Assembly (NCBI GenBank): GCA_947311105.1
Contig: CAMZKG010000246.1
Span: 1 to 32,117 of the forward strand
DNA length: 32,117 nucleotides
Reading direction: 5' to 3'
Source of the DNA: an uncultured Saprospiraceae bacterium
Lineage (GTDB): Bacteria > Bacteroidota > Bacteroidia > Chitinophagales > Saprospiraceae
Below, in pieces: positions 23,392-31,085 of the stretch; positions within the stretch are counted from its first letter, which is position 1; each line of letters starts with the position of its first letter. The notes beneath the pieces were generated by a model. That model saw nothing but the letters and a program-made list of their open reading frames with translations, did no database searches and was not told the origin of the DNA. Made by a program: the position numbers and the translations under genes.

Positions 23392-25215
23392 ATGAACTAC
23401 TACTTCCGCATACTCCGTCTAGCAAAAAAATACCGTAAAGAAATTTTTTTGACCATCACCCTTAACCTTTTTGTGGTGGTTTTTTCCTTATTTTCCATTA
23501 CGGTACTTATTCCCACCCTTAAGATTATCTTCAAAAACACCGTGGATGTATCGTCTGCTCTACCCTATTCTGGCTTATCCCACATAAAAGAATACCTAGA
23601 ATCCAACCTCAACTATTACATCACCACTCAATCCCAAATCATTGGAAAATCAGGTGTTTTAGTTCGTATTCTAATTTTTGGAACGGTTATGTTCTTTTTC
23701 AAAAACCTATTTCGGTATTTGGCCGCCATCTCTATGGCCTACATCCAAATTGGTGTCGAAAGAGACTTGCGCAATAAGATACACGCTAAAATACTTCAGC
23801 TCCCTACTCGCTACTTTAACGACCAACGCAAAGGCGACATCATCGCCAAGATGACGACTGATATCAATGAAATCCAATGGGCGCTATTAGGTAGTTTTCA
23901 GCGACTGGTACAAGACCCTTTGATGATTCTTTTGACCTTGACAACGATGATTATTCTTAGCCCCCAACTCACAGGCTTCGTCGTCATTTTTATTCCCATC
24001 ATGGGATTGCTCATCAATCGTATAGGCAACACACTCAAAAAGCCTTCTGGACAAGCCAAAGAAGCCATGGGGCGCATCCTTTCACATGTCGATGAAAATA
24101 TCACGGGCTTACCCATCATCAAGTCGTATGTTGCCGAAAATCGCGCCCAACAAGCCTTTCAATACACCAACGAAAATTATTTTAGATATATGATTCGAAT
24201 GTTTCGGCGTAGAGAACTCTCGTCTCCGATGAGCGAATTTTTGGGCTCCATGATTATCATTACCATTATGTGGTTTGGTAGCCAATTGATTTTGGAAAAA
24301 GGGCAATTAGAGCCTGAAGTTTTTATCACTTATATCGCGCTATTCTATCAGGTCATTGCGCCAGCCAAAAACATCTCCAATGCGGTATTTGACATCAAGC
24401 GGGCAGAATCTTCTGGAGAGCGGATTTTTTCTTTATTGGATGCTCCAGACAATATGCAGGATGCCCCTGACGCTTGCGTAAAAGAGCAGTTTGACAAAGA
24501 ATTAGTATTACAAGATGTCTGCTTTTCTTACGAAGAAAAACAAGTAATTACTGATTTTAACTTAACCATAAAAAAAGGCCAACAAATTGCCTTAGTCGGT
24601 CAATCGGGTAGCGGCAAAACCACCATTTCTTCTCTTATCAATCGCTTTTTTGACGTAAGTTCTGGCAAAATTCTTATTGATGGTATTGACTATAAAGAAC
24701 TAAAAATCAAGTCTTTGCGCAAGCTTATCGGCTACATCTCCCAAGATGCTATCTTATTTCATGACACTATCAAAAACAATTTATTACTAGCCAAACCCGA
24801 TGCCACCGAAGCAGAAATCATCGCCGCCGCCAAAGCAGCCAATGCCCATGACTTCATTCTGGCAACAGAAAATGGCTATGACACCAATATCGGAGAAGGG
24901 GGCTCAAAATTGAGCGGCGGACAAAAACAAAGATTAACCATCGCCAGAGCCATTCTGAAAGATCCCCCTATCTTAGTTTTGGATGAAGCCACTTCGGCTT
25001 TAGATTCCGAATCCGAAAAATTAGTCCAAGAAGCACTAGAAAAAATCATGGAGCATAGGACTTCTATTGTCATTGCCCACCGACTATCCACCGTCAAGCA
25101 CTCCGACCGAATTATTGTCATGCGTGAAGGCTCCATTATCGAAGACGGCACACATGATGAGCTGCTTGCGCAAAATGGCGCCTACCAAAAACTGGTGGAA
25201 CTGCAAAACCTATAA
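23392..25215 (+). CDS. ABC exporter, MsbA/lipid-exporter type (fused membrane and ATPase domains)
   Basis: The 607-residue protein is a half-size ABC exporter that would dimerise. The membrane domain (about 1-330) has six hydrophobic segments, the first at IFLTITLNLFVVVFSLFSIT, and the conserved loop GVERDLRNKIHAKIL followed by LPTRYFNDQRKGDIIAKM. The ATPase domain (about 360-607) has Walker A GQSGSGKTT, the Q-loop YISQDAILF, signature LSGGQKQRLTIARAIL, Walker B ILVLDEATSALD and H-loop IAHRLST. All catalytic residues are present. It belongs to the group annotated as MsbA-like lipid A/phospholipid exporters in Bacteroidota; the actual substrate is not proven. ATG at 23392. A 45-base hairpin without T-run follows the stop. 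Confidence 0.93.
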   Translation: MNYYFRILRLAKKYRKEIFLTITLNLFVVVFSLFSITVLIPTLKIIFKNTVDVSSALPYSGLSHIKEYLESNLNYYITTQSQIIGKSGVLVRILIFGTVMFFFKNLFRYLAAISMAYIQIGVERDLRNKIHAKILQLPTRYFNDQRKGDIIAKMTTDINEIQWALLGSFQRLVQDPLMILLTLTTMIILSPQLTGFVVIFIPIMGLLINRIGNTLKKPSGQAKEAMGRILSHVDENITGLPIIKSYVAENRAQQAFQYTNENYFRYMIRMFRRRELSSPMSEFLGSMIIITIMWFGSQLILEKGQLEPEVFITYIALFYQVIAPAKNISNAVFDIKRAESSGERIFSLLDAPDNMQDAPDACVKEQFDKELVLQDVCFSYEEKQVITDFNLTIKKGQQIALVGQSGSGKTTISSLINRFFDVSSGKILIDGIDYKELKIKSLRKLIGYISQDAILFHDTIKNNLLLAKPDATEAEIIAAAKAANAHDFILATENGYDTNIGEGGSKLSGGQKQRLTIARAILKDPPILVLDEATSALDSESEKLVQEALEKIMEHRTSIVIAHRLSTVKHSDRIIVMREGSIIEDGTHDELLAQNGAYQKLVELQNL

Positions 25216-25223
25216 AAAATCGC

Positions 25224-25268
25224 AACTATTTAGGAACCCTACCAGAAATCAGGGGTACCTAAATAGTT
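25224..25268. other. Long hairpin after the ABC exporter gene
   Basis: AACTATTTAGG and CCTAAATAGTT form an 11-bp perfect stem, with inner pairing ACCCT/AGGGGT. No T-run follows, so it is not a classical terminator; it may stabilise the 3' end or act on convergent transcripts. Confidence 0.55.
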
Positions 25269-25280
25269 ACGAAAAATCTA

Positions 25281-25322
25281 GCGTTCGGCTTGGAATGCAC
25301 AGACGAACGACCGTGCGCTCAG
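25281..25322 (-). repeat. Degenerate relative of the GAACGGCCGTTC palindromic repeat
   Basis: GCGTTCGGCTTGGAATGC and GACGAACGACCGTGCGCTC look like scrambled or decayed pieces of the palindromic family. The match is partial and the family membership is tentative. Confidence 0.4.
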
Positions 25323-25326
25323 CTAC

Positions 25327-25836
25327 TTACTCCCCAAGAATATATCGAACAGAAAGGGCGCCATATCCCGCTCCAAAGCGATCGCCATATCCAGTCAATA
25401 TAAAATTCGGCTGCCAATCTAAACTTACGTTTATAGGAGCATCTGCAAAACGATAATCCAACCCTATAGATGGATGTACTGAGATGCCCAAATTACTTTC
25501 ATTATCATAGTAATAAGCGTCACTATACGAGTAAAAGCTAACACCAGCACCCCCACCATAAAACCACTGCAAGCCTTCTGTTACATCAGACAAGTCATTA
25601 TGAATCTGATAAGTAGCACCCAATCCATAATCTGTAACATGATAGGAATAAGCACCCCAACGTCTATAACTACCGTATAGCTCTATAGCTGATGTTTCAT
25701 TTATAAAAAACTTATAGGAAACTGCTACTGGAATCCCTAAACGTAGTCCAATCGCAGATTGGTAATTTTGGGCAGATAAGTTTGTCCCTACAAAGCACAA
25801 GGTCAAAAAGACCAAAGTGGAAATAAATTTTCTCAT
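25327..25836 (-). CDS. Small outer-membrane beta-barrel-like protein
   Basis: The 169-residue product has a signal peptide (MRKFISTLVFLTLCFVGTNLSAQ) followed by alternating aromatic/glycine-rich strands (GLRLGIPVAVSYKFF, AIELYGSYRRWG, GLGATYQIH, WFYGGGAGVSFYSYSD, HPSIGLDYRFADAPINVSLDW), ending in a C-terminal strand YGALSVRYILG. The pattern is that of an eight-stranded barrel of the OmpX/OmpW or porin-like type in the outer membrane. No enzyme motif is seen and function is unknown. It is convergent with the ABC exporter gene and stands alone. Confidence 0.75.
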   Translation of the reverse strand: MRKFISTLVFLTLCFVGTNLSAQNYQSAIGLRLGIPVAVSYKFFINETSAIELYGSYRRWGAYSYHVTDYGLGATYQIHNDLSDVTEGLQWFYGGGAGVSFYSYSDAYYYDNESNLGISVHPSIGLDYRFADAPINVSLDWQPNFILTGYGDRFGAGYGALSVRYILGE

Positions 25837-26166
25837 GTTCTTGTTTTTTAGACAGCGAAATTATTTGTTCTTGAGATAAATAGCAAATATTTAACCACTA
25901 TAAAGAAACAATTAACAAACATCTGTTTTGGCATCTGTTTAAATAATTAAGTACCAACTAGTAACACATTACTTAAATTTCGGCAGTTAGAAACGACCGT
26001 AATTGTTGGTATTCTCAGTTTTTAGCTTAATGAAGCTTGTCAGCGCTTGGAGCTATTCTTTACAGGAAACAGCCAACTTCTTTTAATATCTTGATTTTCA
26101 ATCATTTACACGTCACCCACACCATAAAAATAAAGCATGAAACCAATCTCCACCCCTGCTAAAAAA
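25837..26166. other. Gap between beta-barrel gene and glgB, with repeat copy
   Basis: The 330-base gap is A/T-rich near the beta-barrel start and contains the dispersed repeat copy at 25972-26050. The rest shows no ORF, terminator or clear promoter; a TAAATATTTG stretch on the minus strand near 25890 is a weak promoter candidate for the beta-barrel gene. Confidence 0.5.
25972..26050 (+). repeat. Copy 3 of the ~80-bp dispersed intergenic repeat
   Basis: Begins CTTAAATTTCGGCAGTTAG and runs through AAACGACCGTAATTG, CAGTTTTTAGC and GCTTGTCAGCGCTTG. Same order of blocks as copies at 16532 and (inverted) 2194; further loose likeness to copy 2 continues to about 26085. Confidence 0.75.
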
Positions 26167-28068
26167 TCATTTTTCCGAAAGGACAAAAATCATCACTGCT
26201 AAAGGAGACAAATTGATTGAAATCGAGTAATTTTTTCCATGCTGAAACTCTTTTCTTGCTAACAATTGACCATTCACAAGACCACTTCCACCATATTCTT
26301 TTTGATTACTGTTTGCTATCTCTTGCCACTTGCCCTTGCTCGGTACACCAATTTGATAGTTTTCAATGGCATTGGGCGAGAAATTACACACTACTAAAAC
26401 TTGATCTTCTTCATTTTTACGCAAGTAAACCAACACACTATTAGAAGTATCGTCAGCAGCTAGCCATTCAAATCCTTCCGAATCAAAATTAACCGTCCAC
26501 AAGGCAGGTGTCTCCTTATAGACTTCATTGAGTTTTGCGAGCCATTTTTGGACGCCTGCATGCATCGGATAATCCGTCAAATGCCATTCTATCCCATGAT
26601 CCAAATCCCACTCTTTCTGTTGCCCTATTTCCCCACCCATAAATATCAACTTGTCTCCAGGATGCGTAAACATATACCCAAACAACAACCTTAAATTAGC
26701 AAATTGCTGCCACTCATCGCCTGGCATCCTACTAATCAATGCCCCTTTACCATGCACCACTTCATCATGCGATAATGGCAACACAAAACGTTCCGTAAAG
26801 GCATATAACAAGCTGAATGTCAACTCACTCTGATGGTGTCCCCGATAAATCGTATCACGCTGTAAATAGCGCAAAGTATCATGCATCCAACCCATCATCC
26901 ACTTGCGATCAAAGCCTAAACCACCGTGTTCGGTTGGAGCAGTCACCCCAGCCCAAGATGTAGATTCTTCTGCTATGGTCATCGCTCCAGGGTGATGTTG
27001 ATGGACAGCATCATTTAGTTCTTTCAAAAAATGGACAGCTTCCAAATTCTCATTTCCACCATGCTCATTGGGTATCCACTCCCCTTCCTTGCGGGAATAA
27101 TCCAAATACAACATCGAAGCGACCGCATCCACGCGCAGTCCTTCCACATGATAACAATCCATCCAAAATAGCGCATTGGAAATCAAAAATGACCGCACTT
27201 CATGACGCCCATAATTGAATATATAACTTGTCCAGTCTGGATGATAGCCTTTTCTGGGGTCAGCATGCTCATATAAGTGACTTCCGTCAAATTTGTAAAG
27301 CCCATGAGCATCTCCTGGAAAATGAGATGGCACCCAATCCAAGATGACTCCAATACCCGCAGCATGCAATTGATCGACCAAAAACATAAAGTCTTCTGGC
27401 GTCCCAAACCGACTATCCGAAGCAAAATACCCCGTAATCTGATACCCCCAAGACTGAAAATAAGGGTGTTGCATCACGGGCATAAACTCCACGTGGGTAA
27501 ATCCCATCTCTCGGATATATGGAATGAGCTTATCCACTAACTCGCGGTAACTCAAGGAGCGATTAGCTTCATGGTGTATCTTCATCCATGAGCCGATATG
27601 CAGCTCATAGACAGACATTGGCTGGGGTTGTCCAGCTTGTTTTTGCCTGTTTTTGAGCCACTTTTCATCAGACCATTGGTAGTCTGTGTCCCAAACAATA
27701 GATGCCGTTTTGGGCGGAATTTCCCAAAATCTAGCAAAAGGGTCGCCTTTTTCTAGTAAATCTCCCGATTTCGCCCTAATTCCGTATTTATACAACTCCC
27801 CTTTACCCAGTCCAGGGATAAAACCTTCCCAGATACCGCTCCCGTCCCAACGAACATTCAAAGGGTGACTCCCCGAATCCCAATAATTAAATCCACCCAT
27901 CACCGATACCGAATCGGCATCAGGAGCCCACACCGCAAAATACACGCCTTGCTCACCATTTAGGGCAATAGGACGGCTGCCTAATTTCTCATACAGCTTA
28001 AAGTGCTTGCCTGAGCGAAAAAGAGCAATATCAAAGTCTGTGAAAAGCGAATGGGGGATAACTGACAT
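26167..28068 (-). CDS. glgB: 1,4-alpha-glucan branching enzyme
   Basis: Forms alpha-1,6 branches in glycogen. The 633-residue protein has an N-terminal CBM48 domain (about 35-125: YFAVWAPDADSVSVMGGFN), a GH13 catalytic barrel (about 150-510) with YELHIGSWM, GVILDWVPSHFPGDAHGL, the nucleophile region GLRVDAVASMLYLDY (Asp), the acid/base MTIAEESTSW (Glu) and LPLSHDEVVHGK (third Asp), then a C-terminal beta-sandwich. All catalytic residues are present and length is normal. No other glycogen genes are adjacent, so it is a stand-alone glgB here. Start ATG at 28068; stop TGA at 26167-26169. Confidence 0.96.
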   Translation of the reverse strand: MSVIPHSLFTDFDIALFRSGKHFKLYEKLGSRPIALNGEQGVYFAVWAPDADSVSVMGGFNYWDSGSHPLNVRWDGSGIWEGFIPGLGKGELYKYGIRAKSGDLLEKGDPFARFWEIPPKTASIVWDTDYQWSDEKWLKNRQKQAGQPQPMSVYELHIGSWMKIHHEANRSLSYRELVDKLIPYIREMGFTHVEFMPVMQHPYFQSWGYQITGYFASDSRFGTPEDFMFLVDQLHAAGIGVILDWVPSHFPGDAHGLYKFDGSHLYEHADPRKGYHPDWTSYIFNYGRHEVRSFLISNALFWMDCYHVEGLRVDAVASMLYLDYSRKEGEWIPNEHGGNENLEAVHFLKELNDAVHQHHPGAMTIAEESTSWAGVTAPTEHGGLGFDRKWMMGWMHDTLRYLQRDTIYRGHHQSELTFSLLYAFTERFVLPLSHDEVVHGKGALISRMPGDEWQQFANLRLLFGYMFTHPGDKLIFMGGEIGQQKEWDLDHGIEWHLTDYPMHAGVQKWLAKLNEVYKETPALWTVNFDSEGFEWLAADDTSNSVLVYLRKNEEDQVLVVCNFSPNAIENYQIGVPSKGKWQEIANSNQKEYGGSGLVNGQLLARKEFQHGKNYSISINLSPLAVMIFVLSEK

Positions 28069-28128
28069 AGGGGACTTCTTTTGACTTGTGGTCCATTGAA
28101 TTAGATAAAAATGAATTCATTTGTTGCC

Positions 28129-29271
28129 TTAGTCCACAACCATTTTCTTGCGATCCAATAGCTGCTGTTCAATGACTTTCGGCAAAGGCAGATGGTTGTA
28201 TTCTTGGTCTCGAAACTGCGGTATAAACCCAGCATCCACGATAGCATCTTGAATTCCCTGAGCCGTAAAACGAAAATTGGCTCCTGCTGCAGACACTACA
28301 TTTTCTTCAATCATGATACTTCCAAAATCGTTGGCTCCTGCATGTAAACAAACTTGAGCCACCTGCTTGCCAACTGTCAACCATGATGCGCCTATGTTTT
28401 TAATATTAGGCAACAAAATCCGACTCACAGCTATCATACGAATATATTCATCGCTAGTTACTGCATTTCGGGCTCTTTTTAATCTTTTCAACAAAGTCCC
28501 TTCGTCCTGAAATGGCCACAAGATAAACGACGTAAATCCTTGACTACCAGCAGGTTTTTCGCTCTGCACTTGGCGCATCGCTATGATATGCTCCATCCGT
28601 TCTAGATTTGTTTCGATATGTCCAAACATCATCGTGGCAGAAGTAGCCATCCCTATTTGGTGAGCGGCACGCATGACATCTAACCAATCCTTACCCCCAC
28701 ATTTGCCATTGGAGATAATAAATCGAACTCTATCATCCAAGATTTCTGCTCCTGCTCCCGGCAGTGTATCCATGCCAGCTTCTCGCAAAGCCAACAAAAC
28801 TTCTTTAAAAGTCATCCCGCCCAATTCCGCAATATGAACTATCTCAGGAGGTCCTAAGGCATGAAGTTTCAAATTTGGATATAAGCTCTTTAATTCTCGA
28901 AAGAGATTTGCATAAAAATCTAATCCTAAGTCTGGGTGGTGCCCCCCTTGCAACAAAAGCTGATTACCACCATATCGAAATAGCTCTTCAATTTTCTCTT
29001 TGTACTCATCAATGGTGGTGATATAAGCGTCTTTGTGCCCAGGAACTCTATAGAAATTACAAAATTTACAGTTGGCGACACAGACATTAGTTGTATTGGA
29101 GTTTCGATCAATAATCCAAGTTACTTTATTATCAGGGATATGGTGCTTGCGCAACTTATCAGCAGTCCGCATCAAAACGGCAGTATCTGCATTTTCAAAT
29201 AGAAAAAGGCCTTCTTCGGCAGACAAAAACTCTAAATTTTCGGCTCTTTGCAGCAAATTTGTAACATCCAT
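28129..29271 (-). CDS. mqnC: Cyclic dehypoxanthine futalosine synthase MqnC (menaquinone, futalosine pathway)
   Basis: Radical SAM enzyme that cyclises dehypoxanthine futalosine during menaquinone synthesis. The 380 residues have the cluster motif CVANCKFCNFYR, LLLQGGHHPDLGLDFY, LHALGPPEIVHIAE, the SAM-domain region PGAGAEILDDRVR, TSATMMFGHIET and SFILWPFQDEGT. The order and wording of these motifs fit MqnC better than its relatives MqnE or CofG/CofH. Presence of MqnC implies that this organism makes menaquinone through futalosine rather than the MenFDHCEB route. Its -7 element (TATATTTG) lies 24 bases upstream of the ATG. No other mqn gene is adjacent. Confidence 0.92.
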   Translation of the reverse strand: MDVTNLLQRAENLEFLSAEEGLFLFENADTAVLMRTADKLRKHHIPDNKVTWIIDRNSNTTNVCVANCKFCNFYRVPGHKDAYITTIDEYKEKIEELFRYGGNQLLLQGGHHPDLGLDFYANLFRELKSLYPNLKLHALGPPEIVHIAELGGMTFKEVLLALREAGMDTLPGAGAEILDDRVRFIISNGKCGGKDWLDVMRAAHQIGMATSATMMFGHIETNLERMEHIIAMRQVQSEKPAGSQGFTSFILWPFQDEGTLLKRLKRARNAVTSDEYIRMIAVSRILLPNIKNIGASWLTVGKQVAQVCLHAGANDFGSIMIEENVVSAAGANFRFTAQGIQDAIVDAGFIPQFRDQEYNHLPLPKVIEQQLLDRKKMVVD

Positions 29272-29294
29272 ATCTTCGACTTTTTTAGCTTCCG

Positions 29295-29302
29295 CAAATA
29301 TA
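29295..29302 (-). promoter_or_regulatory. Promoter -7 element (TATATTTG) for mqnC
   Basis: Minus-strand TATATTTG matches TAnnTTTG and lies 24 bases before the mqnC ATG. Confidence 0.6.
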
Positions 29303-29349
29303 GGAAAAATTAAGTTGGGGAATAGGATAATCGGGTCGAGTTTGTTTTT

Positions 29350-29490
29350 TAGGATTGCTAGACACCCGAACGGCCGTTCGGCTCAACATCCCACGAGCTA
29401 GTAACCAGCAACCGGCGTCTAGAAACTAGAGTCCAGCCACGAGTAACCAGCGTCCAGACACCCGAACGGCCGTTCGGCTCGACATCCCTA
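29350..29490 (+). repeat. Two GAACGGCCGTTC palindromic repeats with linking CTAG-rich segment
   Basis: Both copies have the perfect 16-base palindrome CCGAACGGCCGTTCGG (29366-29381 and 29462-29477) in the same orientation, preceded by GACACC (or AGACAC) and followed by CTCRACATCCC. The 80 bases between them are made of short variations of CTAGTAACCAGC / GTCCAGAC, the outer part of the unit. Located in the gap between mqnC and a T9SS-tailed protein gene. Confidence 0.88.
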
Positions 29491-29510
29491 AGCCCCTTTG
29501 ACCTTTGACA

Positions 29511-30218
29511 TTACTTAACTAACACAATCCGCTGTGAAAACCATTTTCCTTTTTGCAGAAAACTAGCGATATAAGTACCTTTCGGCAAATGGCTGATATC
29601 TAGCCCATAAAAAGATCTGCCTGTCACCTTTCGGGAAAGAACCACACGCCCCACAAGATTGACCACTTTTATTTCTGTAGCTTCATCTGCCAATTCGATA
29701 TTAAAAATGCCCGTGGTAGGATTAGGATAAATGGTATTCTTAGGTTTTTTAGGCATTTTCACTTGTACCAAGTTCACATTATTGATATTCACACCAGGGC
29801 TTATGGAAGCTTTCGCAAAATCAGTCTTAGTTTTTAGCGTAAGCGCAAAAGGATGTGTGGGCACAAAAGCCTGTACCAAATTGCCTTCAACTATAGATAT
29901 TTTCGGATTAGACTTTGTTTCTTTGGACAAGTTATAGTGAAAAGTCAAAGCGTTCTTGTGATAAGTTTTAGCCTTCTTAGCTTTTGGCAGTTTCTTGGCT
30001 TTCCATATATTTTGGGCTGTTTTGGATATGGGTTTTACTACTAAAACAGGCACTTTCTTTGGTACAATCTGCTCCCGAAGGTTTAGCCTATAGCTTCTCT
30101 GCATGCCTAACTGGGGACTGGTCTTATAAAACCGGAAAGATTCAGTGGACGGCAAGGACTGCTGAGCTTGTAGCAAGTGTCCCCAAAAAACAAACAATGT
30201 CAATATAAAGTACTTCAT
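29511..30218 (-). CDS. Lys-rich secreted protein with T9SS type A sorting domain
   Basis: The 235-residue product has a signal peptide (MKYFILTLFVFWGHLLQAQ), a basic, low-complexity middle (about 20-150: VPKKVPVLVVKP, WKAKKLPKAKKAKTYHKN), and a C-terminal type A sorting domain (about 160-235: NTIYPNPTTGIFNIELAD, IKVVNLVGRVVLSRKVTG, ISHLPKGTYIASFLQKGKWFSQRIVLVK). It should be exported by the Sec pathway and then by the type IX secretion system to the surface. No known domain is recognised in the middle region. It is divergent from the START-domain gene. No convincing promoter element was found. Confidence 0.85.
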   Translation of the reverse strand: MKYFILTLFVFWGHLLQAQQSLPSTESFRFYKTSPQLGMQRSYRLNLREQIVPKKVPVLVVKPISKTAQNIWKAKKLPKAKKAKTYHKNALTFHYNLSKETKSNPKISIVEGNLVQAFVPTHPFALTLKTKTDFAKASISPGVNINNVNLVQVKMPKKPKNTIYPNPTTGIFNIELADEATEIKVVNLVGRVVLSRKVTGRSFYGLDISHLPKGTYIASFLQKGKWFSQRIVLVK

Positions 30219-30425
30219 TTGAGATTAATTTGGCGAATAAATTACAACTGCGAAGTTACAACCAAAACGCCAAATATCCTAGATTCGCTGCTAAAAAGGT
30301 TCTTTTTTTCAAACAACCACCCCGAGCGGCTAAATTGGCCTACGGGCTACGAGTTTAGCCTAAAAATTAGAAAAAGTCTTTTTGCCCGAAATGACCGCAC
30401 CATCGTTTAACAAAAACCATTTTGA

Positions 30426-30433
30426 TACCTTTG
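30426..30433 (+). promoter_or_regulatory. Promoter -7 element (TACCTTTG) for the START-domain gene
   Basis: TACCTTTG, matching TAnnTTTG, lies 29 bases before the ATG at 30462. Confidence 0.68.
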
Positions 30434-30461
30434 TGTTACGTATAATCTAGAGTAAATAAAT

Positions 30462-31085
30462 ATGAAGCAGATTTTCTTTTTACAGTTTCTATTGCCTATG
30501 TTCTTTTTCGGTGGCACCCCGACCGCCGCATGGAAACTAAAATCCCAAAAGGGAAATATCAAAATTTATACGCGCACTACTACAAAATCTGACATCAAAG
30601 AAGTGCGCATTACCACCCAAATCGAAGGTGACTTAGATGATTTACTTACCTTATTGGATGACGTAGCTAGCTTTAAATCTTGGCTGTATCGCTGTACTGA
30701 GTCTAAAGTACTAAAAACTGTTGCTGAAGGCGAATATTATTATTACAATCTGACTGATTTTCCTTTCCCCCTAAGTGATCGCGATATGGTTATTCACTCT
30801 AAAACTTGGAAAGTACCAGGCTCCAATATGGTCAAAACTCACTCAAAGGCTTATACTAAAGATGATTTATATAAGGAACAAGCGGGCATTGTCCGAATAA
30901 AAATCCTAGAATATTCTTGGACTTTCACGCCTTTGGACAATGGCATGATTGATATAGATTATGAGATTTTCAGCGATCCTGGCGGTGCTTTACCTTCTTG
31001 GGTAATAAACATGGCGGTCTCCAAAGGCCCAATGGAAACCATGCTTCACTTAAAAAAAGAAATGAACCGTCGCTATAACAAATAA
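30462..31085 (+). CDS. START-domain lipid-binding-like protein, secreted
   Basis: The 207-residue product starts with a hydrophobic signal-like segment (MKQIFFLQFLLPMFFFGG) and then forms a START/Bet v1-like domain: WKLKSQKGNIKIYTRTTTKS, IEGDLDDLLTLLDDVASFKSW, YYYNLTDFPFPLSDRDMVIH, and a C-terminal helix VSKGPMETMLHLKKEMNRRY. The FPFPLSDRDMV stretch is typical of bacterial START proteins related to StAR. These bind a hydrophobic ligand in a closed cavity; the ligand here is unknown. The 3' end overlaps the convergent gene at 31073 by 13 bases. Likely periplasmic or outer-membrane-associated, based only on the N-terminal segment. Confidence 0.85.
   Translation: MKQIFFLQFLLPMFFFGGTPTAAWKLKSQKGNIKIYTRTTTKSDIKEVRITTQIEGDLDDLLTLLDDVASFKSWLYRCTESKVLKTVAEGEYYYYNLTDFPFPLSDRDMVIHSKTWKVPGSNMVKTHSKAYTKDDLYKEQAGIVRIKILEYSWTFTPLDNGMIDIDYEIFSDPGGALPSWVINMAVSKGPMETMLHLKKEMNRRYNK

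Noticed and set aside
25067-25456. 129-residue plus-strand ORF
   Set aside because: Overlaps the ABC transporter ATPase end in another frame and the beta-barrel gene; no domain.
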